From contig NZ_CP114599.1 of assembly GCF_027286305.1 (NCBI RefSeq), positions 4,012,001 to 4,076,000 on the forward strand: a stretch of 64,000 nt of DNA, read 5' to 3'. The notes beneath the pieces were generated by a model. That model did no database searches, was not told the origin of the DNA, and worked only from the letters and a program-made list of their open reading frames with translations. The DNA is from Phenylobacterium sp. NIBR 498073. Lineage in GTDB: Bacteria; Pseudomonadota; Alphaproteobacteria; Caulobacterales; Caulobacteraceae. Shown piece after piece: positions 9,675-18,395 of the stretch (its first letter is position 1; each line of letters opens with the position of its first letter). Position numbers and translations under genes: made by a program.

Positions 9675-11804
9675 GTGCTCCAAGATCCGCCGAGAAGCCG
9701 TATCGCCATGCCTGTTCGCCAAGCGGGGTTTTTCCTGCTGGCGCTTGCAGGCGTGTACGGCCTGGCTTGGTTCTGCATAGAGATCCCGGAGCGTTCGGGG
9801 CTGGTCGCGCCAATCTGGCTTGCGAACGGGTTCCTGCTGGCTCTGTCGCTGAGGGCTCCTCCCAGCGGCTGGCCTATGTTGATGCTCGCAGGGTTCGCCG
9901 GCAATCTGCTTGCCTATCCTGGCTTCCTGGACGCGCTTGACTCAGCCGTGCACTTCGCCGCCAGCGATGTCGCCGAAGTCCTCATCGCGCTCCTCCTGAT
10001 CCGCGCATTAATCGGCGCCGCTCCCGACTTCTCCAGTCGACGGGACCTGATCCTGTTCATTGTGGTTTGCGGTCTCATCGCGCCAGGCGCCGGCACGCTC
10101 GTGGCCAGCGGACACCTGACTGGCGAGCCGTTCGATCGGCCGGCCGGTCAAATGATCCGCTGGATGGTCTCCAATGCGATGGGGCTTCTGGTCGCAACGC
10201 CGCTTCTGCTGGCCTTGGCGGATATGCGCGAGGATCTGCTCGAACGGCGCCCTGAGCCTGGCGCGCTGCTTTGTCTCGGGGGGCTGGGCGTCGTGCTCGT
10301 CGTCGCCCTGAGCAGCTCTGCTGTGGCGGCGTTGTTTCTCATCGCGCCAGTATTGATGTGGGTCGTCTTCAGACTTGAGCGCGTGGGCGCCGCCCTGGGC
10401 GGCGCCATGGTGGGACTGTCGACGATCGGCGCAACCCTATGGGGGCGAGGTCCAATCGCGGCCCAGGGCGCAGGGGCCGACGCGATGCTTCTGCTGCACG
10501 GCTTTCTGACATCGCTAATGCTGACAAGTCTCGTCGTCGGCGCCGTCCTGCGGGACAGGCGCGTGCTTCGAGAGCAACTAGCGATCGCCAGCATCGCCGC
10601 CGTTGCGGCGCAGGAACGGGCGTTGATGGAGGAGAGCAAGGCTCGCCAGGCGGCGGAAGTCGCTGCGGAGATGAAAGCGACTTTTCTGGCGGAAATGACC
10701 CACGAGCTGCGGACGCCGGTGACCAGCATGATCGGCTTCGCCCGCATCGCGCAGGATGAAGCTCCAGCATCGCTGGCCTCTAAGATTGAAAAGATCGTCG
10801 GTGCGGGCGAGGGCCTTCTGCAGACCGTGAACGACCTGCTCGACTTCTCCAAGCTCGAGGCGGGCCGATTGGTGATCAGGCCTCAGCCGACCGGGCTGCG
10901 CGCGTTGGGCCGAAAGGCGCTCGAATTGCTGGAGCCCCAGGCCGACGCCAAGGGCCTGAAGTTGGTGCATGAGGACGGTCCTGACTGGACCCTGATGGTC
11001 GACGGGCCTCGGCTCAACCAGATCCTTGTGAACTACCTTAGCAATGCGGTGAAGTTCAGTCCCACGGGCGAGGTTCGCCTGCGAACCCCGTATGATGCTG
11101 ATCGGGGCATTCTACGGCTTGAGGTGACCGACAACGGGCCAGGCGTTGCTCCGGAGCAGGCCTCGTTGGTCTTCGACCGATATGCACAGACGGAGGCTGG
11201 CGCAGCAGCGCCTGGAACCGGGCTCGGATTGTCGATCTGCCGCCAGCTCGCAGAAGCTATGAACGGGTCCGTGGGGGTCGACAGCGCGCCCGGCGGCGGC
11301 AGCACCTTCTGGCTGGAAATCCCTGCGCAGTCGACGCGCCCATTGGCGGCTGAGCCTTCGCCTCCACAGCGCGCCATCGGCCAGCAATTTGAAGGAAGAG
11401 TCCTGGTCGCCGACGACAACCCAGGAAATCGTCATATCGCCAGGCACTTCCTGGAGGCGATCGGCTTTGACGTCGTGGAGGCGACGAACGGAGCCGAAGC
11501 GGTAGAACAGGCCCGGGCAGCGACCTTTGACATCGTCCTCATGGACTTGAACATGCCTGTGCTGGGCGGACGCCAAGCCGCTGCAATCCTTCGGGAGAGC
11601 GACGGGCCGAACAGGAGCGTCCCGATCATCGCCTTTTCGGCCGGATCGGCGGAAGACGGAGAGGGCCTCGATGAGCGTCTCTTCAACGGATTTGTCCAAA
11701 AGCCGCTGCAGCCACGCGAACTGATCGAAGCGCTCGCAGCGAGCGCGTCGCGTGCAAACAGCCGCGAGTCAGATTTCATCGTCCAGCCCGCGGCGGTATC
11801 CTGA
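9675..11804 (+). CDS. MASE1-type hybrid sensor histidine kinase/response regulator
   Basis: A 709-residue membrane sensor. Residues about 13-300 hold roughly eight hydrophobic helices of MASE1 type. A short coiled coil leads to the HisKA domain with phospho-acceptor H343 in EMTHELRTP. The ATPase domain shows N-box NYLSNAVKFS, G1 DNGPGVAP and G2 GTGLGLSI. The C-terminal receiver begins VLVADDNPGN and has phospho-acceptor D624 in VLMDLNMP. There is no HPt domain or output regulator nearby, so it is an orphan hybrid kinase. The GTG start follows GGGA; an ATG at 9708 that drops 11 residues is equally plausible. Confidence 0.88.
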   Translation: MLQDPPRSRIAMPVRQAGFFLLALAGVYGLAWFCIEIPERSGLVAPIWLANGFLLALSLRAPPSGWPMLMLAGFAGNLLAYPGFLDALDSAVHFAASDVAEVLIALLLIRALIGAAPDFSSRRDLILFIVVCGLIAPGAGTLVASGHLTGEPFDRPAGQMIRWMVSNAMGLLVATPLLLALADMREDLLERRPEPGALLCLGGLGVVLVVALSSSAVAALFLIAPVLMWVVFRLERVGAALGGAMVGLSTIGATLWGRGPIAAQGAGADAMLLLHGFLTSLMLTSLVVGAVLRDRRVLREQLAIASIAAVAAQERALMEESKARQAAEVAAEMKATFLAEMTHELRTPVTSMIGFARIAQDEAPASLASKIEKIVGAGEGLLQTVNDLLDFSKLEAGRLVIRPQPTGLRALGRKALELLEPQADAKGLKLVHEDGPDWTLMVDGPRLNQILVNYLSNAVKFSPTGEVRLRTPYDADRGILRLEVTDNGPGVAPEQASLVFDRYAQTEAGAAAPGTGLGLSICRQLAEAMNGSVGVDSAPGGGSTFWLEIPAQSTRPLAAEPSPPQRAIGQQFEGRVLVADDNPGNRHIARHFLEAIGFDVVEATNGAEAVEQARAATFDIVLMDLNMPVLGGRQAAAILRESDGPNRSVPIIAFSAGSAEDGEGLDERLFNGFVQKPLQPRELIEALAASASRANSRESDFIVQPAAVS

Positions 11805-11862
11805 ACGGCCAACGTCTCCTGCTGACGCGTTCGAGTCCGGCGCCTGTGGCGACGCCTTCCCA

Positions 11863-12417
11863 TCAGTCCCTCGCTAACGCCTCGAGGACCTCCACGGCGC
11901 GGAGGGCAGCCTCGTGGCCGGCGCCGATTTCCACCAGCACCAAGCCGTCCACGAGCGCCAGGATCCCCGCCGCCTGACCAGACGCGGAGTGTCCGTCGAG
12001 AGGACGCAACCGTTGCTCGATCCATTGCAGGAAGCCCTGCATCACCTCCGCAGAGATTAGGGTAAAGGGCGGCTCGCCTCTTCCCGCGGCGGCCACTACC
12101 TCAAGCCACAAGCGCATGTAGGGCATGAAGTCCGGTTCGATGACGATCCGGGCGGCGCGTGCAGTCAAAGCGGCCGCCGAGAGCCGGGCGTCTTCGGGGA
12201 TCGCCGCGTCCAGCCGCTCCGACATGGAGGCCGCCAGGCGCGCCATGACCTGTGCGAGCACCTCGGCCTTGTCGACGAAGTAGTAGAGCAGCATGCGGTC
12301 GCTGACCTCTGCCGCAGCAGCCAGTTGCCGCAGGCTGGACTGCGACAACCCGGTCCGCAGCAGATGGCCGGTCAGAGCTCCGATCACGCGTTCGCGTTGC
12401 TCGTCTCTGGGCGACAT
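11863..12417 (-). CDS. TetR family transcriptional regulator
   Basis: A 184-residue repressor-type protein. The N-terminal helix-turn-helix runs about 10-55 (SQSSLRQLAAAAEVSDRMLLYYFVDKAEVL, with the typical LLYYFVDK ending). The rest is an all-helical ligand-binding and dimer domain (residues 60-184) of unknown ligand. It is divergent from a small four-helix membrane protein. The 62-bp gap between them contains two 16-bp palindromes that are very likely its operators, so it should repress both itself and the membrane protein. A drug or lipophilic inducer would be typical, but nothing in the sequence identifies one. Confidence 0.9.
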   Translation of the reverse strand: MSPRDEQRERVIGALTGHLLRTGLSQSSLRQLAAAAEVSDRMLLYYFVDKAEVLAQVMARLAASMSERLDAAIPEDARLSAAALTARAARIVIEPDFMPYMRLWLEVVAAAGRGEPPFTLISAEVMQGFLQWIEQRLRPLDGHSASGQAAGILALVDGLVLVEIGAGHEAALRAVEVLEALARD

Positions 12418-12427
12418 GCTCCCCCCT

Positions 12428-12443
12428 TGTAGCGACCGCTACA
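12428..12443. promoter_or_regulatory. TetR operator 1
   Basis: TGTAGCGACCGCTACA is a 16-bp palindrome with one central mismatch. It lies 10 bp upstream of the TetR start codon. It is the imperfect twin of the palindrome at 12455, with 27 bp between centres. Confidence 0.8.
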
Positions 12444-12454
12444 TCGTGCAAACG

Positions 12455-12470
12455 TGTAGCGATCGCTACA
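12455..12470. promoter_or_regulatory. TetR operator 2
   Basis: TGTAGCGATCGCTACA is a perfect 16-bp palindrome. It ends 9 bp before the ATG of the membrane protein and touches its ribosome-binding AGGAA, so a bound repressor would block transcription or initiation of that gene. Confidence 0.8.
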
Positions 12471-12479
12471 GGAATTGCG

Positions 12480-12881
12480 ATGGACCTCGACCTCTACGAA
12501 ATCCTGCCTTGGATTGCAGCCCTGGCGTTCGTGGCCATCGGGTTGATGCATGCCTCGGACCGTCCGCCCATGCGGGGATCATGGCTCGCGCCTAGCGCTC
12601 TCGCGGCCCTCCTCTTCGGGTGGAGCGCATTCACCATCGCTCGCGAGGGCTTCGCCGTTTGGGCCGAGCACACGCGCAACGCCTGGGGAAACCAGATTTG
12701 GTTCGATCTTCTGCTGGCCGCTGGGCTCGCGCTGGCGCTGCTTTTCCCACGGGCCAGGGCGGTCGGGATGCATCCGGCCCGATGGCTGCTGTTCGTGGGG
12801 TTGAGCGGCAGCATCGGCCTGTTCGCCATGCTGGCGCGATGCCTCTTTCTAGAAGAGCGCCGGCGGGCCGCCGCGCCCTGA
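12480..12881 (+). CDS. Small four-helix membrane protein, function unknown
   Basis: A 133-residue protein with four predicted membrane helices: about 8-26 (LPWIAALAFVAIGLMHAS), 38-55, 78-97 (FDLLLAAGLALALLF) and 102-122. No family recognised; the topology resembles small DoxX-like or DUF-type inner-membrane proteins but diagnostic residues are lacking. It is divergent from the TetR gene, and a perfect TetR-type operator overlaps its translation start region, so it is the likely main target of that repressor. It is followed after about 80 bp by an epoxide-hydrolase-fold protein, perhaps in the same transcript. Confidence 0.75.
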   Translation: MDLDLYEILPWIAALAFVAIGLMHASDRPPMRGSWLAPSALAALLFGWSAFTIAREGFAVWAEHTRNAWGNQIWFDLLLAAGLALALLFPRARAVGMHPARWLLFVGLSGSIGLFAMLARCLFLEERRRAAAP

Positions 12882-12960
12882 TCGGCGCGCTCCCTTTCGC
12901 ATCAGCCGCGCGCAGTTCGACACCATGGGCCCGGGGAGCGGCCCCGAAAGGAGCTTCAAT

Positions 12961-13347
12961 ATGACTGCTGAGACCCCTTCGTCGCTCGAGATCGTCCGGG
13001 GATTCATGAAGGACATGCAAGGGCTCGACTACGCCCGTGCCGTTCAAAGGGTGGCGGCCGGCCTCGAGTATGTGAACCCCCCGCCAATCGGCGCAGCCCA
13101 TGGGCCCGACGGCATGCGAGCGGTTCTTGAGCCTTTCTTCGCCCCGACGCTCGAGAACGAGTTCGTGATCCTGCGAGACGCCATGGCCGGCGAGACCGTG
13201 TTCCTGGAAAGGCTCGATCGGCACCGGCTGGCCGATCGCTGGGTCGAGTTGCCGGTGACCGGAGTGTTTCGGGTCGAGCGAGGACTAATCACCTACTGGC
13301 GGGACTATTTCGACGCGGCGACGATCCTCAGCCAGTGGCCGAGCTAA
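12961..13347 (+). CDS. Limonene-1,2-epoxide-hydrolase/SnoaL-like fold protein
   Basis: A 128-residue cone-fold (NTF2-like) protein. The ATG at 12961 is chosen because AAAGGAG sits 7 nt upstream; a longer frame from 12925 lacks this. The segment ERLDR (84-88, with R84 and D86) and the motif WRDYFD (113-118) correspond to the Asp-Arg-Asp catalytic region of limonene-epoxide hydrolases, so epoxide hydrolysis is plausible. Many SnoaL-like relatives are isomerases or have no known activity. It may be co-transcribed with the upstream membrane protein under TetR control. Confidence 0.75.
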   Translation: MTAETPSSLEIVRGFMKDMQGLDYARAVQRVAAGLEYVNPPPIGAAHGPDGMRAVLEPFFAPTLENEFVILRDAMAGETVFLERLDRHRLADRWVELPVTGVFRVERGLITYWRDYFDAATILSQWPS

Positions 13348-13399
13348 CGCCGCGTTGCGACCTGCGTCGTGGCCGCCGCCGCCAGAAGCCGTCCAACCG

Positions 13400-14380
13400 T
13401 CAGCCGCCGCCAGCCCGCATCAGGTCGCTGACCTTGAGCGCGGCGGGGCCGAGGATGACGATGAACAGCACCGGCAGGAAGAAGACGATCATCGGGATCG
13501 TCAGCTTGGCGGGCAGCTGGGCGGCCTTCTTCTCGGCCGCGGAGATGCGCATCTCGCGGTTCTCCTTGGCCATGACCCGCAGGGCCGCGCCCAGCGGGGT
13601 GCCGTAGCGCTCGGCCTGGATCATGGCGGTGGTCACCGACTTGATGCCCGGATGGTTGGTCCGCCGGGCCAGCCCCTCATAGGCCAGCCGCCGCTCGGGC
13701 AGGTACGAGATCTCGGCGGTCAGCAGGGTCAGCTCCTCGGCCAGCTCGATCGAGGCGCCGCCGATCTCCTGGGCGACCTTCTGGATCGCGGCCTCGATCG
13801 ACATGCCGCTCTCGACGCAGATCAGCAGCAGGTCGAGGGCGTCGGGCCAGGCGCCGACGATGGAGTCGCGGCGCTTCTGCGAGACATTGGTGATGAACAC
13901 GTTCGGCGCGTAGTAGCCGCCGGTCATCGCCGCCACAGCGAAGAAGAACCGGGTCATCGGCGGCAGGTCGAAATCGTTGACCAGGAATAGGTAGCCGCCG
14001 ACCACGATGAAGAACACGAACGGCAGGATGAACCGGAAGAAGTAGAAGGTGGAGACCGGCCGCGGGCCGCGGAAGCCGGCCTGGGCCAGCTTTTCGACCA
14101 CCTTCGGATCCTCCAGCAGGCGCGAGAGCTGGAGGCGTTCGACGACCTTCTTGTAGAGGCCCTCGTCGACGTGGCGCAGGCTGCTCTGGCCGCGGGATCC
14201 GGCCAGGGCCTCGCGCGACTTGCGGCGCAGCTCCTCGCGGCGGGTCGACACCGACTTCAGCCGCGCCTCGAGACCGCGGCGGTTCATCATCGGCGTGGCG
14301 ATGGTGACGATGGTCGCAAAGCAGACCACCGCCACGAAGATGGTCAGCAGGTTGGTCGGGTTGGTGAGCGTCTCGACCAT
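13400..14380 (-). CDS. tadC: Tad pilus platform protein TadC
   Basis: A 326-residue inner-membrane protein of the type II secretion F family, one of the two platform proteins on which CpaF acts to extrude Flp pili. It has an N-terminal membrane helix (about 10-30), a pair of helices near 110-150, the cytoplasmic T2SSF domain at about 170-295 (DALDLLLICVESGMSIEAAIQKVAQEI), and a C-terminal helix ending at about 318. In Caulobacter the equivalent gene is also called cpaH. It starts 4 bp after tadB and is the last gene of the minus-strand pilus operon. Confidence 0.93.
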   Translation of the reverse strand: MVETLTNPTNLLTIFVAVVCFATIVTIATPMMNRRGLEARLKSVSTRREELRRKSREALAGSRGQSSLRHVDEGLYKKVVERLQLSRLLEDPKVVEKLAQAGFRGPRPVSTFYFFRFILPFVFFIVVGGYLFLVNDFDLPPMTRFFFAVAAMTGGYYAPNVFITNVSQKRRDSIVGAWPDALDLLLICVESGMSIEAAIQKVAQEIGGASIELAEELTLLTAEISYLPERRLAYEGLARRTNHPGIKSVTTAMIQAERYGTPLGAALRVMAKENREMRISAAEKKAAQLPAKLTIPMIVFFLPVLFIVILGPAALKVSDLMRAGGG

Positions 14381-14384
14381 GCCG

Positions 14385-15365
14385 TCAGAGCCTGAAGTTG
14401 ATCATCTTGCGCATCGAGAGCACGCCGAGCGTCATCCAGAAGGCCCCGATCATCAGCATCACGCGGCCGCGCGGATCGGTGAACAGCGGGCCCATATAGT
14501 CGGGCGCGGTGATGAAGATGAGGATCGCCACCGCCGGCGGCAGGCAGCCGATGATCGCCGCCGAGGCCACCGCCTCGGCCGACAGCGCCTTGACCTTCTC
14601 GCGCATCAGCTTGCGCGAGCGGATGACGGTGGAGAGGTTGCCGAGCGCCTCGGCCAGGTTGCCGCCGGTCTTGGCCTGGATCGCCAGCACGATGGCGAAG
14701 AACCGCACCTCGGGGGTCGGCATCTCGGCGTGCATCTTGTCGAGCGCCTGGTCGATGGTCATGCCCATGCCGATGCCCTCGACCAGACGGTGGAACTGAC
14801 CGGCCAACGGTTCGGGCGCCTCCTTGGCGATGACCCGCAGGCTGTCGTGCACGGGCAGGCCCGACTTGATGCCGCGCACGACGATGTCCATGGCGTCGGG
14901 AAAGGCCTCGGTGAACTTCTTGATCCGCGACTTGGCGATCGCGCCCACCACCCAGCGCGGCAGGCCCAGACCCGCGGCGAAGGCAAGGCCGACAGCCGCC
15001 AGCGGCATCTTGGTGACCGCCCAGACGACCAGCAGGACCACGAGGGCGAGGCCCGCGCTGATCAGCCAGAACGTGCTGACCTTCATGCCGATGCCGGCCT
15101 GACGCAGCTTCGAGGAGATGCTGAGCAGGGCCTTCTTCTGCTCGCGGTCCTGATCCTTGAGGGTCTTGATGATCTGCCGACGGCGCTGTTCCTGGGCGCT
15201 GACCGCGGGGCGGCGGCGATTGGCCTCGCGCAGCTCCTCGCCGCCGACCAGGGCCTGGGCTCGCTTCAGCGTCTTGGCGTCGGCGGTCGAGCCGCCGGCC
15301 AGGGCCAGGCCGACGCCGGCGATGGCGACGAACCCGAGCACGGCGATCAGCAGCGTCAGCAACAT
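14385..15365 (-). CDS. tadB: Tad pilus platform protein TadB
   Basis: A 326-residue F-family inner-membrane protein, partner of TadC. The N-terminal helix (residues 1-25) and a glycine-led alanine tract are followed by a basic cytoplasmic linker, helices near 95-140, the T2SSF domain at about 160-285 (FPDAMDIVVRGIKSGLPVHDSLRVIAKE), and a terminal helix pair. Equivalent to cpaG in Caulobacter. Its start lies 3 bp after the CpaF stop and tadC follows within 4 bp, indicating tight translational coupling. Confidence 0.93.
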   Translation of the reverse strand: MLLTLLIAVLGFVAIAGVGLALAGGSTADAKTLKRAQALVGGEELREANRRRPAVSAQEQRRRQIIKTLKDQDREQKKALLSISSKLRQAGIGMKVSTFWLISAGLALVVLLVVWAVTKMPLAAVGLAFAAGLGLPRWVVGAIAKSRIKKFTEAFPDAMDIVVRGIKSGLPVHDSLRVIAKEAPEPLAGQFHRLVEGIGMGMTIDQALDKMHAEMPTPEVRFFAIVLAIQAKTGGNLAEALGNLSTVIRSRKLMREKVKALSAEAVASAAIIGCLPPAVAILIFITAPDYMGPLFTDPRGRVMLMIGAFWMTLGVLSMRKMINFRL

Positions 15366-15368
15366 CGG

Positions 15369-16895
15369 CTATTCCGCCGCGTCGAGGGCTTCGGCCAGCT
15401 CGCGCTCCAGGCCATAGTAACGGGCGCGGTCCCAGAACCGCGGCCGGGCGATGCCGGTGGAGCGGTGACGGCCGAGGACCTTGCCGTCGGCGTCGTCGCC
15501 AGTGATCTCGTAGACGAAAAGGTCCTGGGTGATGATCACGTCGCCTTCCAGGCCCACCACCTCGGTGATGTGGGTGATGCGGCGCGAGCCGTCGCGCAGG
15601 CGGGCGGCCTGGATGATCACGTCGACCGAGCCGACGATCATTTCGCGGATGGTCCTCGAGGGCAGGCCGTAGCCGCCCATGGTGATCATCGACTCCATCC
15701 GGCTGATCGCCTCGCGCGGGGAGTTGGCGTGCAGGGTCCCCATCGAGCCGTCGTGGCCGGTGTTCATCGCCTGGAGGAGGTCGAAGGCCTCCGGGCCGCG
15801 GACTTCGCCGACGATGATCCGCTCCGGACGCATCCGCAGGCAGTTCTTGACCAGGTCGCGCATGGTGATCTGGCCCTGCCCTTCCAGGTTCGGCGGGCGG
15901 GTTTCCAGACGCACGACGTGCGGCTGCTGGAGCTGCAGCTCGGCGGCGTCCTCGCAGGTGATGACGCGTTCGGACGGGTCGATGAAGGCGGTCAGGGTGT
16001 TGAGCAGGGTGGTCTTGCCCGAGCCGGTCCCGCCGGAGATGACCAGGTTGCATCGGCAGGCGCCGATGACCCCGAGAACCCGCGCCCCTTCCGGGCTGAT
16101 GGAGGCGAACTCCACCAGGTTCTTCATGGTCAGCTTGTCCTTCTTGAACTTCCGGATGGTCAGGGTGGGACCATCCAGCGCCAAGGGCGGGGCGATGACG
16201 TTGACGCGGCTGCCGTCGGGCAGGCGCGCGTCGCAGATCGGCGAGCTTTCGTCGACCCGGCGGCCGACCTGGCTGACGATCCGCTGGCAGATGTTCATCA
16301 GCTGGCCGTTGTCGCGGAAGCGGACATTGGTCAGTTGCACGCGACCGGCGACTTCGATGAACACCCGGCCCGCGCCGTTGACCATGATGTCGGCGATGTC
16401 GTCGCGGGCCAGCAGCGGCTCCAGCGGGCCGTAGCCGAGGACGTCGTTGATGATGTCCTGGACCAGCATGTCCTGCTCGGACACCGACATCGAGACGTTC
16501 TTGATCGCCACCAGCTCGGCGACGATGTCGCGGATCTCCTCGGCGGCCTGCTTGGCGTCGAGCTGAGCCAGCTGCGCCAGGTCGATCGTGTTGATCAGGG
16601 CGTTGAAGATCGTGGTCTTGGTGGCGTGGTAGTAGTCGCTCTGCTCGCGGACGACCTGGGTGGTCGGCGCCGGCCCCTGGGCGGCGCGCAGCTGCTCGAA
16701 GCCCAGGGTCGGCTTCGGGCCGGCCGCGGGCTTGGCGCGCTCGCTGGCCGGCGGCGGCGTCTGCACCGGCGCAGCCGGCGTGGGCGACGGCTCGATCCGC
16801 TGCGGGCGCGTAGCGATCGCCGGACCTTCGGCGGCGGGAGGCGGCGCCTGGCGCGGCGCCTGCGACCCGCCTTCTGTGGGGCGCTTGCCGAACAT
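15369..16895 (-). CDS. cpaF: Tad pilus assembly ATPase CpaF (TadA)
   Basis: A 508-residue secretion ATPase of the GspE/VirB11 class that powers Flp pilus extension and retraction. A Pro/Ala-rich N-terminal tail (1-80) precedes the N-terminal domain. Walker A is GGTGSGKTT (288-296), followed by the Asp box (ITCEDAAEL) and Walker B region RIIVGEVRGPEAFDLL. The His box is GTLHANSP. Its ATG directly follows the CpaE stop codon. It is expected in the cytoplasm, docked to TadB/TadC. Confidence 0.95.
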   Translation of the reverse strand: MFGKRPTEGGSQAPRQAPPPAAEGPAIATRPQRIEPSPTPAAPVQTPPPASERAKPAAGPKPTLGFEQLRAAQGPAPTTQVVREQSDYYHATKTTIFNALINTIDLAQLAQLDAKQAAEEIRDIVAELVAIKNVSMSVSEQDMLVQDIINDVLGYGPLEPLLARDDIADIMVNGAGRVFIEVAGRVQLTNVRFRDNGQLMNICQRIVSQVGRRVDESSPICDARLPDGSRVNVIAPPLALDGPTLTIRKFKKDKLTMKNLVEFASISPEGARVLGVIGACRCNLVISGGTGSGKTTLLNTLTAFIDPSERVITCEDAAELQLQQPHVVRLETRPPNLEGQGQITMRDLVKNCLRMRPERIIVGEVRGPEAFDLLQAMNTGHDGSMGTLHANSPREAISRMESMITMGGYGLPSRTIREMIVGSVDVIIQAARLRDGSRRITHITEVVGLEGDVIITQDLFVYEITGDDADGKVLGRHRSTGIARPRFWDRARYYGLERELAEALDAAE

Positions 16896-18395
16896 CTACT
16901 TCTTCTTGAACAGGCCGGAGAGCAGCGAGGTCTTCTGGACCTGCGGCGGCTCGCGGCGGGCGATCTGCTGGGCCAGCTGGTCGAGGCCCTCGGCGGCCTT
17001 CGACTTGGGGCCGACCTCGCTGATCATCTGGCCGTTGTTGGCGGCCTGGCCGAACAGCTTGGGATCGAACGGCAGGCAGAGCGCGGGGGTGAGGTCGAGC
17101 GCCTCGCCGAAGTCCTTGACCGGGATTTCCGGACGGCCGGGCACCCCGACCTGGTTCAGCACCAAGCGCGGGGGCGCATCGTTGGGCCGGGCGCGGCGGA
17201 CCAGGTCGACGATGTTCTTGGCGTTGCGCAGCGAGGCCAGGTCGGGCGTGGCGACGATCACCAGATCGTCCGACGACAGCAGGATCTTGCGCTTCCAGGC
17301 GGTCCAGACGTGCGGCAGGTCGAGCACCACGAACGGCGCGGCGCCGCGGATCTTCTGGGTGACCTCCTCGAACGCCTCGGCCGAGATGTCGTAGTCGCTG
17401 TCGAGCGTCGCCGGGGCGGCGAACAGCGACAGGCGCTCCGAGCAGCGGGCCATCATCCGGTCCATCAGGACGGGATCGAGGCGGTCGGGCTGGCCGAGCG
17501 CGTCGGCGACGCCCTGCAGCGGATCCTGGTTGAAGTCGAGCCCGGCGGTGCCGAACGGCAGGTCGAGGTCGACCAGCACCGCGCCGGTCTGCAGCCGCTC
17601 GGTGATCGAGTAGGCGACATTGTGAGCCAGGGTCGAGACCCCCGCCCCGCCCTTGGCGCCGCAGAAAGCGATCTGGCGACCGATGAACGGCGCCGAGGGA
17701 TCGGCGTAGAGGCCGGTGGCGGTGCGGACCAGCAGCAGGGGGTTGAGCGGCGGGACCAGATACTCCGACACTCCGCGGCGCATCAGCTCGCGATAGAGGG
17801 CGATGTCATTGGCCGAACCGATGACCACCACCTTGGTGCCCGGGTCGCAGACCTCGGCCAGGCGGTCGAGCTGAGCCAGCAGCACCGGGGCCGGATCGGT
17901 GCTCTCGACCATCACCAGCGAGGGCGTGGCCTGGTTCTGATAGGCCTCGACGGCGGCGGCCAGGCCGCCCATGCGCACGACGACGACGCCACGCTCCATG
18001 CGCCGGTCGGCGGCGGCGACCTCGGCGAACTCAGCGGTCTCGGCGCTGGCGCAGTAGATGTGGACGGTGATCCGCGGCAGGCTGGCCTCGCCGAAGGCCG
18101 CCTCGGCCCCAGCGAGCATGTCATGCACCGGATTGGTCGCGGCCGGCCGCTCCGGCGGCAACGGCGGCACGGCGGGCTCGTCGAAGTCGTCCTCGGCGGC
18201 GGCCTCGAGCCGAGCCTCGGCGCGGGCGCTCTCGCGCACCGGCGGCAGGTCGGCGAAGGGGTCGGCGAACGGATCGGCGGCGGCGGCTTCGGCGGCGGGC
18301 GGCGGTTCGGGCCACGCGGCCTCCGGCGGCGAGGCGAACTCGTCGTCGGCGTCGAAGTCGAGATCGAAGGGATCTGCGCCCTGTTGCGGCTTCAT
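16896..18395 (-). CDS. cpaE: Pilus polar-localisation ATPase CpaE (TadZ)
   Basis: A 499-residue MinD/ParA-like protein that places the Tad machine at the cell pole. Residues 1-105 are an acidic, low-complexity N-terminus rich in Asp, Ala and Pro. Residues 108-225 form a degenerate receiver-like domain. The deviant Walker A is GAKGGAGVS (246-254). The C-terminus ends in a basic KKK tail. It overlaps the cpaD stop codon by one base (TGATG) and directly abuts cpaF, so all three are translated from one message. Confidence 0.93.
   Translation of the reverse strand: MKPQQGADPFDLDFDADDEFASPPEAAWPEPPPAAEAAAADPFADPFADLPPVRESARAEARLEAAAEDDFDEPAVPPLPPERPAATNPVHDMLAGAEAAFGEASLPRITVHIYCASAETAEFAEVAAADRRMERGVVVVRMGGLAAAVEAYQNQATPSLVMVESTDPAPVLLAQLDRLAEVCDPGTKVVVIGSANDIALYRELMRRGVSEYLVPPLNPLLLVRTATGLYADPSAPFIGRQIAFCGAKGGAGVSTLAHNVAYSITERLQTGAVLVDLDLPFGTAGLDFNQDPLQGVADALGQPDRLDPVLMDRMMARCSERLSLFAAPATLDSDYDISAEAFEEVTQKIRGAAPFVVLDLPHVWTAWKRKILLSSDDLVIVATPDLASLRNAKNIVDLVRRARPNDAPPRLVLNQVGVPGRPEIPVKDFGEALDLTPALCLPFDPKLFGQAANNGQMISEVGPKSKAAEGLDQLAQQIARREPPQVQKTSLLSGLFKKK

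Noticed and set aside
9660-13350. Whether the kinase/TetR/epoxide-hydrolase block is a recent genomic island
   Set aside because: Codon use looks somewhat less GC-biased by eye, but there is no integrase, tRNA junction or direct repeat at the borders; a sliding GC3 calculation would be needed.
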